Positions 17,057 to 25,517 of a DNA stretch of 64,000 nt are shown here, in pieces (position 1 is the stretch's first letter; each line of letters starts with the position of its first letter). Source of the stretch: Methylocystis sp. ATCC 49242 (GTDB lineage Bacteria > Pseudomonadota > Alphaproteobacteria > Rhizobiales > Beijerinckiaceae); NCBI RefSeq assembly GCF_000188155.2, contig NZ_KE124774.1:2734356-2798355 (forward strand), in the 5' to 3' direction. Made by a program: the position numbers and the translations under genes. The notes under the pieces were generated by a model. The model searched no databases and was not told the origin of the DNA. It worked only from the letters and a program-made list of their open reading frames with translations.

Positions 17057-18865
17057 ATGAAGCGCCCCATGCCCGTTCGCCGCCTCGATCCCATCCTTGT
17101 CGACCGCATCGCCGCCGGCGAGGTGGTCGAGCGCCCGGCCTCCGCCGTGAAGGAACTGGTCGAGAATGCGCTCGACGCCGGCGCGACGCGCATCGACGTG
17201 GCGATCGAGGAAGGCGGCAGAAAGCTCATCCGCGTCATCGACGACGGCTGCGGCATGGATGAGAACGATCTCGCGCTCGCTGTCGAACGCCATGCGACCT
17301 CGAAGATCCCCGACGGCGATCTCACTCATATCGCCACGCTCGGCTTTCGCGGCGAGGCGCTGCCGTCCATCGCCGCTGTCGCCGATCTCACCATCGACAC
17401 ACGGGCGCAGAATGCGCCGCACGGCTTTTCGATCCGCGTCGAGGCGGGCGACAGGCGTGGTCTCACTGCGAGCAGCTGGCCGCGCGGCACGCGAATCGAG
17501 GCGCGCGCGCTCTTCGCCGCGACGCCGGCGCGTCTGAAATTCCTCAAGACCGAACGCACGGAGACGGCCGCCGTCGTCGATGTCGTGAAACGCCTCGCCA
17601 TGGCGCATCCCGATGTGCGTTTCGGCTTTTCCGCCGACAATGGCGCGCTCTTCGATTACCCCGCCTGCGGCGACGACGCGGCGGGCCGGGCGCGGCGCAT
17701 CGCGCAGGTGCTCGGCGAGGAGTTTCGCGCCAACGCCATAGAGATCGACGCCGAGCGGGCGGGCGTGCGCCTGACGGGACTGGCGAGCCTGCCGACCTAC
17801 AATCGCGGCAATGCGCAGCTGCAATATGTCTATGTCAACGGACGCCCGGTCCGCGACAAGCTCTTCGCCGGCGCCATTCGCGCCGCCTATCTCGACTTCC
17901 TCAGCCCCGACCGTCATCCCGTCGTCGCGCTCTTCATCGGCTGCGACCCGCGAATCGTGGACGTCAACGTGCATCCCGCGAAAGCCGAGGTGCGCTTCGC
18001 CGACCCCGGCCTCGTGCGCGGCCTCGTTGTCGGCGCGCTGAAACAGGCGCTCGCGGAAAAGAGCCATCGCAGCGCCGACACGGCGCGCGCGGCGGTCGAG
18101 ACATTCGCGCGCGCCAACGCCGCGCGACATGACGCGCCCTGGCGCGCGCCGCCACCCGCGAACTGGGACATTCGGCACTCTCCCCACGCGCCTTCGGGAT
18201 TTGCGGAATCGCCGCAGGCGGCTTTCGACGTCGGCGCGCCGGCGGCGGACGCGCGCGTTCATGAAGCGCCGGCGCAGGATACGGACGCGCCGCTCGGCGC
18301 CGCGCGCGCGCAGTTGCATGAAACCTACATCATCGCGCAGACGCGCGACGGGCTCGTCATTGTCGATCAGCACGCCGCGCATGAACGCCTCGTCTATGAG
18401 AAGCTCAAGCGTCAGCGCGAGGAGACGGGCGTCGCGCGTCAGATGCTGCTGATCCCCGTCGTCGTCGATCTCGACGAATCGCGCATGAATGCGCTCGCCG
18501 GCGCCTTCGACGAACTCGCCGCGCTCGGACTCGCGCTCGAGCCCTTCGGTCCGGGCGCCGTGCTGGTGCGCGAGGCGCCGTCCATTCTGGGCGAGGTCGA
18601 TCACAGGCGTCTTGTCGAGGACATCGCCGATCTTCTCGCCGAGGATGGCGACGCGCGCGGCCTCTCGCGCCGGCTCGACCATGTGCTTGCGACCTGCGCC
18701 TGTCATCATTCCGTGCGCGCGGGCCGACGCCTCGGCGCAGCGGAGATGAACGCTTTGCTGCGCGAAATGGAGACGACGCCCGGCGCCGGCCAGTGCAATC
18801 ACGGCCGCCCGACCTATGTCGAATTGAAGCTCGCCGACATCGAGAAGCTCTTCGGGCGCAAGTAA
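17057..18865 (+). CDS. mutL: DNA mismatch repair protein MutL
   Basis: MutL is an ATPase that links MutS mismatch recognition to strand incision. The 602-residue protein has GHKL motifs LVENALDAG, IDDGCGMDE, RHATSKI and LGFRGEALPSIAAV in the first 110 residues. The C-terminal domain carries the endonuclease motif DQHA-x2-E-x4-E (DQHAAHERLVYE, about residue 435) plus CNHGRPTY, so this MutL should nick DNA itself; that fits the lack of MutH in alphaproteobacteria. A Pro/Ala-rich linker joins the halves. ATG 17057 or 17069 could be the start; neither has a strong ribosome binding site. Confidence 0.96.
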   Translation: MKRPMPVRRLDPILVDRIAAGEVVERPASAVKELVENALDAGATRIDVAIEEGGRKLIRVIDDGCGMDENDLALAVERHATSKIPDGDLTHIATLGFRGEALPSIAAVADLTIDTRAQNAPHGFSIRVEAGDRRGLTASSWPRGTRIEARALFAATPARLKFLKTERTETAAVVDVVKRLAMAHPDVRFGFSADNGALFDYPACGDDAAGRARRIAQVLGEEFRANAIEIDAERAGVRLTGLASLPTYNRGNAQLQYVYVNGRPVRDKLFAGAIRAAYLDFLSPDRHPVVALFIGCDPRIVDVNVHPAKAEVRFADPGLVRGLVVGALKQALAEKSHRSADTARAAVETFARANAARHDAPWRAPPPANWDIRHSPHAPSGFAESPQAAFDVGAPAADARVHEAPAQDTDAPLGAARAQLHETYIIAQTRDGLVIVDQHAAHERLVYEKLKRQREETGVARQMLLIPVVVDLDESRMNALAGAFDELAALGLALEPFGPGAVLVREAPSILGEVDHRRLVEDIADLLAEDGDARGLSRRLDHVLATCACHHSVRAGRRLGAAEMNALLREMETTPGAGQCNHGRPTYVELKLADIEKLFGRK

Positions 18866-18965
18866 GGTTGAGCCGCCGCGAACGGCGCCTATTTACGCTC
18901 CATGACGAAACAACGCCGCCATTGCATGCGCAGCGCAGCAATGCGGCAGGCGACAAGGGCGCTCC

Positions 18966-19508
18966 ATGAACCGCCGCACCATTATGACCAGCGTTTACGC
19001 TCTCGCGTTTCTTCCGGCAAAAATCCGCGCCGCGCAGTCGGTGCAGATAGAAGCTTTCGACGCGGCGGGGAAAAGTCTCGGCGTCTCCAACGTCGACAAG
19101 GTCGTCAGGACCGAGGCGGAATGGCGCGCGCAACTGTCGCCGCTCGCCTTTGAGGTCACGCGCAGGGAAGGCACCGAGCGCGCCTTCACCGGCCCTTACT
19201 GGGACGCGCATGACGACGGGCTCTTCCGCTGCGTCTGCTGCGACACGGCGCTTTTCGACTCGAAAACCAAATATGATTCCGGCACAGGCTGGCCGAGCTT
19301 CTTTGCGCCTATCTCGAAGAACAACGTCATCGAGAGCGCGGACAATTCCTTCGGCATGCGGCGCGTCGCCGTCTCCTGCAAGCGCTGCGACGCGCATCTC
19401 GGCCATGTCTTCACCGACGGGCCGAAGCCTACGGGTCTGCGCTATTGCATGAACGGCGTCGCGCTGCGCTTCGTCGCGCGCGGAACGGCGCAGGGGCAGG
19501 CGCAATGA
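18966..19508 (+). CDS. msrB: Exported methionine-R-sulfoxide reductase B
   Basis: MsrB reduces the R-epimer of methionine sulfoxide. The 180-residue protein has zinc cysteines CVCC (89-92) and CKRC (138-141), the GTGWPSFFAP and HLGHVF motifs and the catalytic Cys161 in RYCMN. The first 23 residues (NRRTIMTSVYALAFLPAKIR then AAQ) look like a signal peptide with a twin arginine, unlike cytosolic MsrB. It overlaps msrA by ATGA. The pair therefore looks like a periplasmic repair system for oxidised protein methionines. Confidence 0.92.
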   Translation: MNRRTIMTSVYALAFLPAKIRAAQSVQIEAFDAAGKSLGVSNVDKVVRTEAEWRAQLSPLAFEVTRREGTERAFTGPYWDAHDDGLFRCVCCDTALFDSKTKYDSGTGWPSFFAPISKNNVIESADNSFGMRRVAVSCKRCDAHLGHVFTDGPKPTGLRYCMNGVALRFVARGTAQGQAQ

Positions 19509-20179
19509 AACGCGTCGCTCTTTTCGCCGCCGCCATCGCCCTGCTCGCGACGCCGCTTCGCGCGGCGGAGCGCGCGGTGAGCCTGCCGCCCCCGGCCTAT
19601 GATCCTGCGCCGGCGACCCCTGACGCACGGAAGCTCGTCGTCGCGGGCGGATGCTTCTGGGGCGTGCAGGGCGTGTTCCAGCATGTGAAGGGCGTCACGC
19701 GCGCGGTGTCCGGCTATGCTGGCGGCGCGAAGGAGACCGCGCATTACGAGAGGGTGGGACGCGGCGACACCGGCCACGCCGAGTCGGTCGAAATCACCTA
19801 TGATCCCGGCAAGGTGAGCCTCGGCGAATTGCTGCGCGTCTATTTCTCTGTCGCGCATGATCCGACGCAGCTCGACAGGCAGGGGCCGGATGTCGGGACG
19901 CAATATCGCTCGGCGATCTTCGTCGCCGATGCGGAGCAGGAGAAAATGGCGCGCGAATATATCGCGCAACTTTCATCCGCGAAGGCGTTTCCCTCGCCCA
20001 TCGTCACGCGCATCGAGCGCCTCGGGGCGTTCTATCCCGCCGAAGCCTATCACCAGGATTATCTCGTCCGCCATCCGGATGCGCCATATATCGTCTTCAA
20101 CGATTTGCCGAAGATCGAGAATCTGAAACGGCTTTATCCCGCCATCTATCGGGGCGCGCCCGCGCTGACGAAGAATTAG
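19505..20179 (+). CDS. msrA: Exported methionine-S-sulfoxide reductase A
   Basis: MsrA reduces the S-epimer of methionine sulfoxide. The 224-residue protein has a Sec signal peptide (MKRVALFAAAIALLATPLRA) and the MsrA domain with GGCFWGVQ (catalytic Cys50), GYAGG, HAESVEITYDP, FFxxHDPTQ-like YFSVAHDPTQLDRQGPD and QYRSAIF. The resolving cysteines near the C-terminus found in some MsrA proteins are absent. The ATG overlaps the msrB stop, so the two are made together. Its stop overlaps the convergent large gene by 4 bases. Confidence 0.93.
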   Translation: MKRVALFAAAIALLATPLRAAERAVSLPPPAYDPAPATPDARKLVVAGGCFWGVQGVFQHVKGVTRAVSGYAGGAKETAHYERVGRGDTGHAESVEITYDPGKVSLGELLRVYFSVAHDPTQLDRQGPDVGTQYRSAIFVADAEQEKMAREYIAQLSSAKAFPSPIVTRIERLGAFYPAEAYHQDYLVRHPDAPYIVFNDLPKIENLKRLYPAIYRGAPALTKN

Positions 20180-22263
20180 CCGCCGAACAGGCGCCGGAAG
20201 AATCCCTTTGGCTTCTCGGGGGGCGGGGGCGACGGCGGCGGTGAGGGCGGCGGCGCGGCGGCGGCGGCCGTCATGCCGGCGGCGACGCGCGTCTGCGCCT
20301 CCTCGCGTTCGACGCCCGCGCGCGCGAGGAGCGCTGCAAGCGTCCTCGCATGTTCGGGCGGCGTCCATTCTCCAGCGCGACGCGCGTTCAGATAATCAGC
20401 GAGCCTCGCCGCCGTTTCGCCGTCGTGGCTTTGCTCGAAGTGGACGATCGCGAGCTCGACCGCCGATTCATCGGCAAGCTGACGCGCGGCGATCACGGCC
20501 GCGCGGCGAAGCCCTGCATCTGCTGCGAGACCAATGCGCGCCTCGCGCAAGGCGAGCGCGTCCTGCTCCTGCGTCAGCGCCCGCAAGGCGTCCGCCTGTC
20601 CGGCGGGGTCGAGTTCGGCGGGAGTTATCCCCTCGAGACCACAGGCCGCGACATAGCGCTGGAGCAGCGAGGGCGTTGCGCGCGCCTCGCTGCGAAACCT
20701 CGGACTCTGGGCCGCTTGCGCAAAAACGCCGCCGCGCGCAAGCGCCGCCGTCAGCGCGGGATCGACGCCATAGGCGGCGTAGCCGCCGAGATCCTCCAGA
20801 TGCGAACGGGCCGGCGCCGAGGCGTCGGCGACGAGCGCCGCAAAGCTCGTCTGCGCCAGCGGCTCGAACACGTCCCACAGGCCCGCGGACTCGAAACGCG
20901 CCTTGAAACTCGCGCGCGCGAGCGCGTCGTTGAGCACGGCGACGAATTTCTCGCGGCGGCTCCTGAGACCTGCGGCGCGTTCGGCGACGATGCGGGCCGC
21001 CGGGCCGCTGGTCGTCGCCCGCGCGGCCGCCGCGGCGCGGCGCATCATGTCGTCGAGCAGCGGCTCGTCCTCGCCGATCCGGCGCGGGGTCAGCCCGTCG
21101 CCCTCGACGCGCAGCAGCCGCGCAAATGGCGGCCCGCCGGGGTCGGCCGGCGCGACGCCGATGTCGCCCGCCGCCGCCGTCGGACAGATCAGGCCGATAT
21201 CGTCGCCGAGCGCCGCGCCATAGAAGTCGATCTCCACGGTCTCGCCGAGGCCCAACGGGTTTTTCTCGTCGCCGCGGCGAACGGTGACGCCATCGGCCTC
21301 GGCCCCTTCCGGATCGAGAATGAGATTGAGCAGATTGGCGACGACCACCGCGTCGCTCGACTCGACCGCGTCGGGATGCTCCCCCGGCTCGCCGGTCGCC
21401 TGGCGAATGTCCTCGAAACTCAGAGGATCGATCACCGGCTCTCCGGCCTGCTTCTGCTCCTGCATCCAGCCGCGCAGATGGCGGCGCTGCTGCAGGACGA
21501 GCGCGACCGAGGTCCGGCCGAGCAATGCGGCGCTCTCCTCCAGCGAATCGGGGATGCGCAGGCGCAGCGCGGCGCGTGGCGCGCCCTGTTCGCGCAGCCA
21601 GTGCTGCATGATGGCGAAAGGCGCCTCGCGCGTATCGGCGGCCGCCTCCGCCTCGAAGGGCATGGCTTCGAGCGTCAGCCGATTCTGAAAGGCGGGGAAG
21701 ATGCGCCGCGCCGGCGCGAGCCGCGCGACGAGCGCGCCGCTCTCGCTTCGCTCCACGGCGCGGCGCTGGCCGATGGCCCAGACCAGCCGCGCCCCCGCCG
21801 AGGCCGTCTGCTCGCGCGCGAGGCGCTCCAGATCGCCGCGCGCCGGTAGCGGAACCAGCCGGAAGGAGACGGGGTCCGCGCTTTCCGCCTCGGGCAGGAG
21901 CGTCATCAGCAGGCGCCACTCGCCGCCCGGCGGCTGCTCGCGCTCGGAGCCCAGAACGAGGCGCAGTTCGGAGCCGTCGGCCGCGAAAAGACGCAGGAAG
22001 CGGTGATCGCTCGGAATATCCGAAATGACGATGCGCGCCCGCCAGCGCGCGGCGTCGATCACGTCGATGAGCGTGGGAGCGATCGAGAAGTCTTCGTCCC
22101 TCGCCGAGACGAGGGTCAATTGGGGGCGCGCGGCGATCGCCGCCGGGCTCTCGGCGCCGTCGAAGCAACCGATCACGAGCCGGCGTCGTCCGTCCCAGAA
22201 ATAATCGAACTGTTCTCGCCACATCTGCCGCAGCGCCCGGATGATGCATGGCGCCGCAGCCAT
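20176..22263 (-). CDS. Large protein of unknown function with Pro-rich tail
   Basis: I do not recognise a family. The product is about 680-695 residues, soluble, Ala/Arg-rich, with no signal peptide or membrane helix. The N-terminal part (MWREQFDYFWDGRRRLVIGC) has beta-strand character and the middle and end are helical. The last 40 residues are a run of PPPSPP-type repeats before PKGFFRRLFGG. The frame stays open up to 22521, but that would run through the glycine riboswitch on the other strand, so I place the start at ATG 22263; ATG 22224 is equally possible and neither has a good ribosome binding site. It is convergent with msrA and divergent from gcvT. Confidence 0.6.
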   Translation of the reverse strand: MAAAPCIIRALRQMWREQFDYFWDGRRRLVIGCFDGAESPAAIAARPQLTLVSARDEDFSIAPTLIDVIDAARWRARIVISDIPSDHRFLRLFAADGSELRLVLGSEREQPPGGEWRLLMTLLPEAESADPVSFRLVPLPARGDLERLAREQTASAGARLVWAIGQRRAVERSESGALVARLAPARRIFPAFQNRLTLEAMPFEAEAAADTREAPFAIMQHWLREQGAPRAALRLRIPDSLEESAALLGRTSVALVLQQRRHLRGWMQEQKQAGEPVIDPLSFEDIRQATGEPGEHPDAVESSDAVVVANLLNLILDPEGAEADGVTVRRGDEKNPLGLGETVEIDFYGAALGDDIGLICPTAAAGDIGVAPADPGGPPFARLLRVEGDGLTPRRIGEDEPLLDDMMRRAAAAARATTSGPAARIVAERAAGLRSRREKFVAVLNDALARASFKARFESAGLWDVFEPLAQTSFAALVADASAPARSHLEDLGGYAAYGVDPALTAALARGGVFAQAAQSPRFRSEARATPSLLQRYVAACGLEGITPAELDPAGQADALRALTQEQDALALREARIGLAADAGLRRAAVIAARQLADESAVELAIVHFEQSHDGETAARLADYLNARRAGEWTPPEHARTLAALLARAGVEREEAQTRVAAGMTAAAAAPPPSPPPSPPPPEKPKGFFRRLFGG

Positions 22264-22375
22264 GCGAAGGAAAGGCGCCCAAAGAATAGCCGGGCCGGCC
22301 CCTGCCGCGCAAATCTCCGACGACGCCGCTTGACGCTGTTGCGAATCGCGCCCATCTTTCGAGGCGTAATCTTTC

Positions 22376-22578
22376 CAGCGGGAGAGTCCGGCGCGTCGCG
22401 CCGGCGCCGAAGGCGAAACCGCCCCGGAAACGCTCAGGCCAAAGGACCGCGGGAAGACGTAGGACTCTGGAAAGCGACGCGGCGCGCAAGCGCTTCGTCC
22501 ACCGACGGGCGTAACCCGCAACGCAGGCTCGAAAGAGCGGCGTTCGGGGAAATCTCTCAGGTCACCGGACAGAGGGGG
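22376..22578 (+). promoter_or_regulatory. Tandem glycine riboswitch
   Basis: Two aptamers lie in a row. The first has GCGGGAGAG (22378), GCGCCGAAGGCGAAACC and ACGCTCAGGCCAAAGGACCGC. The second has GACTCTGGAAAGC, CCACCGACGGGCGTAA and AATCTCTCAGGTCACC followed by GGACAGAGGGG (to 22577). These are the family's conserved sensor sequences. It ends about 55 bases before gcvT and normally switches the cleavage system on when glycine is abundant. Confidence 0.92.
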
Positions 22579-22633
22579 CGCGCAAGAGCGGCAGGCCCGC
22601 GTCTTGCGTCACACGCCCGCGCCGGAGAGTCCG

Positions 22634-23785
22634 ATGACCGCCACGCCAGACGTCCACGCCGCGCCTCTCGCGCTTCTGCCGCTCGACCGCCTGCACCGAA
22701 GTCTCGGCGCGCGCATGGCGCCTTTCGCGGGCTACGACATGCCCGTGCAATACGCCTCGGGCATTGTCGCGGAGACTTTGCAGACGCGCGAGAAGGCGGG
22801 CTTGTTCGACGTTTCGCACATGGGTCAGGCGATTCTCGCCGGCGCGGGCGCCGCGCGGGCGCTGGAGAGCCTCACGCCCGCCGATCTCGCCGGCCTCGCC
22901 CCCGGCCGCACGCGCTACACGCAGCTTCTCGACGAAAGCGGCGGCATTCTCGACGACCTGCTCGTCACGCGCCTTCCCGGCGTCGAGGAGCGGCTGTTTC
23001 TCGTCGTCAACGCTTCCCGCAAGACGGCGGATTTCGCGCTGATCGCGGCGCGCCTTCCGCATTTCGACCTGAACATCCTCAACGACCGCGCGCTGATCGC
23101 CCTGCAGGGCCCGTGCGCGGCGTCGATCCTCGGCGCTCTGCTCCCCGGCGCCGAGGATCTTCCTTTCATGAGCTGGCGCGCTTTCGACTTCGATGGAGCG
23201 TCGTTCTTTGTTTCGCGCACCGGCTACACGGGCGAAGACGGGTTCGAAATCTCGCTGCGCGCCGATCGCGCGGAAGATTTCGTCATGCGCCTTCTGGCGC
23301 ATGAGGACGTTGCGCCCGTCGGGCTCGGCGCGCGGGACGCCTTGCGTCTCGAAGCGGGGCTGCCGCTCTACGGCCATGACATCGACGAGACCACCGATCC
23401 GGTCGAAGCCGGCCTCGCCTGGTCGATCGGCAAGCGCCGCCGCGCGGAAGGCGGTTTTCCCGGCTTTGCGCGCATCAGCGCGGCTCTGGGAGACGGTCCG
23501 TCGCGCCTGCGCGTGGGCCTGCTTCCGCAGTCGAAAGCGCCGGTGCGCGACGGCGCGACCCTGCTTGCGCCTAACGGCGAAGAAATCGGCCTCGTGACGT
23601 CCGGCGGCTTCTCGCCGACGCTGCAACGGCCGATCGCGATGGGCTATGTCGCGCGCGGTCACGCCAGCCCGGGCGCGTCACTTTCGACGGACGTCCGCGG
23701 AAAGCGCGTCGACATGATCGTCACGCCGCTGCCCTTCGTCGCGCATCGCTACCACAAACCGAAAGACCAAGAGGACCAAACATGA
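22634..23785 (+). CDS. gcvT: Glycine cleavage system T protein (aminomethyltransferase)
   Basis: GcvT moves the methylene group from the H-protein-bound intermediate to tetrahydrofolate and releases ammonia. The 383-residue protein shows MAPFAGYDMPVQYASGIV, VSHMGQ, YTQLLDESGGILDDLLV, RTGYTGEDGFEI and GARDALRLEAGLPLYGHD, the folate- and lipoyl-site motifs. ATG 22634 has GGAGAG five bases upstream; a more upstream frame start is less likely. It is the first gene of the riboswitch-controlled gcv operon and overlaps gcvH by ATGA. Confidence 0.96.
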   Translation: MTATPDVHAAPLALLPLDRLHRSLGARMAPFAGYDMPVQYASGIVAETLQTREKAGLFDVSHMGQAILAGAGAARALESLTPADLAGLAPGRTRYTQLLDESGGILDDLLVTRLPGVEERLFLVVNASRKTADFALIAARLPHFDLNILNDRALIALQGPCAASILGALLPGAEDLPFMSWRAFDFDGASFFVSRTGYTGEDGFEISLRADRAEDFVMRLLAHEDVAPVGLGARDALRLEAGLPLYGHDIDETTDPVEAGLAWSIGKRRRAEGGFPGFARISAALGDGPSRLRVGLLPQSKAPVRDGATLLAPNGEEIGLVTSGGFSPTLQRPIAMGYVARGHASPGASLSTDVRGKRVDMIVTPLPFVAHRYHKPKDQEDQT

Positions 23786-24156
23786 GCGGACTGCGCTTCA
23801 CGAAGGATCACGAATATGTCCGCCTCGACGGCGACGTCGCTGTCGTCGGCATTTCCGACTATGCGCAGGCGCAGCTTGGCGACATCGTTTTCGTCGATCT
23901 GCCCGCCGTCGGCAAGAAAGTCGCCAAGGGCAAGGAGCTCGCCGTAATCGAAAGCGTCAAGGCTGCGAGCGAAGTTTACGCGCCCGTGGGCGGCGAGGTG
24001 ATCGAGGCGAACGCCGAACTTGGCGAAGCGCCTGCGCTCGTCAACGAAGACCCGCTCGCGCGCGGCTGGCTCGTGAAGCTGCGCGTGGAGAATGCGGCGG
24101 AAATCGACACGCTGATGGACGAAGCCGCCTACGCCGACTTCGTGAAAACATTGTAG
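23782..24156 (+). CDS. gcvH: Glycine cleavage system H protein
   Basis: GcvH carries the aminomethyl group on a lipoylated lysine between the P, T and L proteins. The 124-residue length is typical. FTKDHEYVRLDGDVAVVGIS and LGDIVFVDLP precede the lipoyl site AVIESVKAASE with Lys60. It starts inside the gcvT stop codon and is followed 20 bases later by gcvPA. Confidence 0.97.
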   Translation: MSGLRFTKDHEYVRLDGDVAVVGISDYAQAQLGDIVFVDLPAVGKKVAKGKELAVIESVKAASEVYAPVGGEVIEANAELGEAPALVNEDPLARGWLVKLRVENAAEIDTLMDEAAYADFVKTL

Positions 24157-24176
24157 CGGGGAGAGAGGATAAGAAG

Positions 24177-25517
24177 ATGCGCTATCATCCGCTGTCCGAG
24201 GCCGACAGGAATTCCATGCTCGCGACGATCGGCGTCGAGAATATGGAGGAACTCTACGCCGACGCGCCCGCTTCGACGCTGCTGAAAGAACCGCTCGATC
24301 TGCCGCCACACAAGTCGGAGCTCGAGGTCGAGCGCATCTTTTCACGACTGTCCGCACGCAATACGCCCGCGGGCCGCGTTCCCTTCTTCGTCGGCGCCGG
24401 CGCCTACAAACATCATGTGCCGGCGGCCGTCGATCATCTGATCCAGCGCTCGGAATTTCTCACGAGCTACACGCCCTATCAGCCGGAGATTTCGCAGGGC
24501 ACGCTGCAATATCTCTTCGAGTTCCAGACGCAGGTCGCGCTTCTCACCGGAATGGAGATCGCCAACGCCTCGATGTACGACGGCTCGACCGCGACCGCCG
24601 AAGCGGTGCTGATGGCGCATCGCCTGACAAAGCGGCGCAAGGCGCTTCTCTCCGGCGGGCTGCATCCGCATTACGCCGATGTCGTGCGCACGACGTCGCG
24701 CCTTGCGGGCGACGAAGTCGTGACGTCGCCGCCGGACGTTCGCGCGCGCGAAGACCTCATTTCGCAGATCGATGAAACGGTTTCCTGCGTCGTCGTTCAG
24801 ACGCCCGATTTCTTCGGCAATCTGCGCGATCTGACAAAAATCGCCGAAGCCTGTCATCGCAATGGGGCGCTGCTGATCGCCGTCTTTACCGAAGCCGTGT
24901 CGCTCGGCCTTCTCACATCGCCCGGCGCCATGGGCGCGGATATTGTCGCCGGCGAGGGACAATCGATCGGCAATGCGCTGAATTTCGGCGGGCCCTATGT
25001 CGGTCTCTTCGCCACGCGTCACGATTACCTGCGGCAGACGCCGGGCCGTCTGGCGGGTGAAACGCATGACGCCGACGGGCGGCGCTCCTATGTGCTGACG
25101 CTTTCGACGCGCGAGCAGCACATACGCCGCGACAAGGCGACATCGAACATCTGCACCAATTCCGGCCTCTGCGCGCTTGCTTTCTCCATTCACCTCACGC
25201 TGCTCGGCGAAGCGGGGCTGACGCGGCTCGCGCGCCTCAATCACGCCAACGCCGCGCGGCTTGCGGACATGCTCTCGAATGTTCCGAACGTCGCGGTGCT
25301 GAACGACAGCTTCTTCAACGAATTCACGCTGCGCGTGAAAGCCGACGCGGCGACGCTCGTTGAAAAAATGGCGGCGCGCGGCGTTCTCGCGGGCGTTCCC
25401 GTCTCGCGGCTTCTGCCGAACGCGGGCCTCGACGACCTCCTCGTCGTCGCCAGCACGGAAGTGAATACGAACGAAGATCGCGCGGCCTTCGTCGCCGCGC
25501 TGAAAGGAGCGCTCTGA
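24177..25517 (+). CDS. gcvPA: Glycine dehydrogenase (decarboxylating) subunit 1
   Basis: This is the N-terminal half of a split P protein, which decarboxylates glycine on PLP. The 446-residue protein begins MRYHPLSEADRNSMLATIGV and has FVGAGAYKHHVPAAVDHL, SYTPYQPEISQGTLQYLFEF and the family's GLCAL region. This subunit has no PLP lysine; that is in subunit 2. The stop and the next start share one base (TGATG), so the two subunits are made in equal amounts. Confidence 0.96.
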   Translation: MRYHPLSEADRNSMLATIGVENMEELYADAPASTLLKEPLDLPPHKSELEVERIFSRLSARNTPAGRVPFFVGAGAYKHHVPAAVDHLIQRSEFLTSYTPYQPEISQGTLQYLFEFQTQVALLTGMEIANASMYDGSTATAEAVLMAHRLTKRRKALLSGGLHPHYADVVRTTSRLAGDEVVTSPPDVRAREDLISQIDETVSCVVVQTPDFFGNLRDLTKIAEACHRNGALLIAVFTEAVSLGLLTSPGAMGADIVAGEGQSIGNALNFGGPYVGLFATRHDYLRQTPGRLAGETHDADGRRSYVLTLSTREQHIRRDKATSNICTNSGLCALAFSIHLTLLGEAGLTRLARLNHANAARLADMLSNVPNVAVLNDSFFNEFTLRVKADAATLVEKMAARGVLAGVPVSRLLPNAGLDDLLVVASTEVNTNEDRAAFVAALKGAL

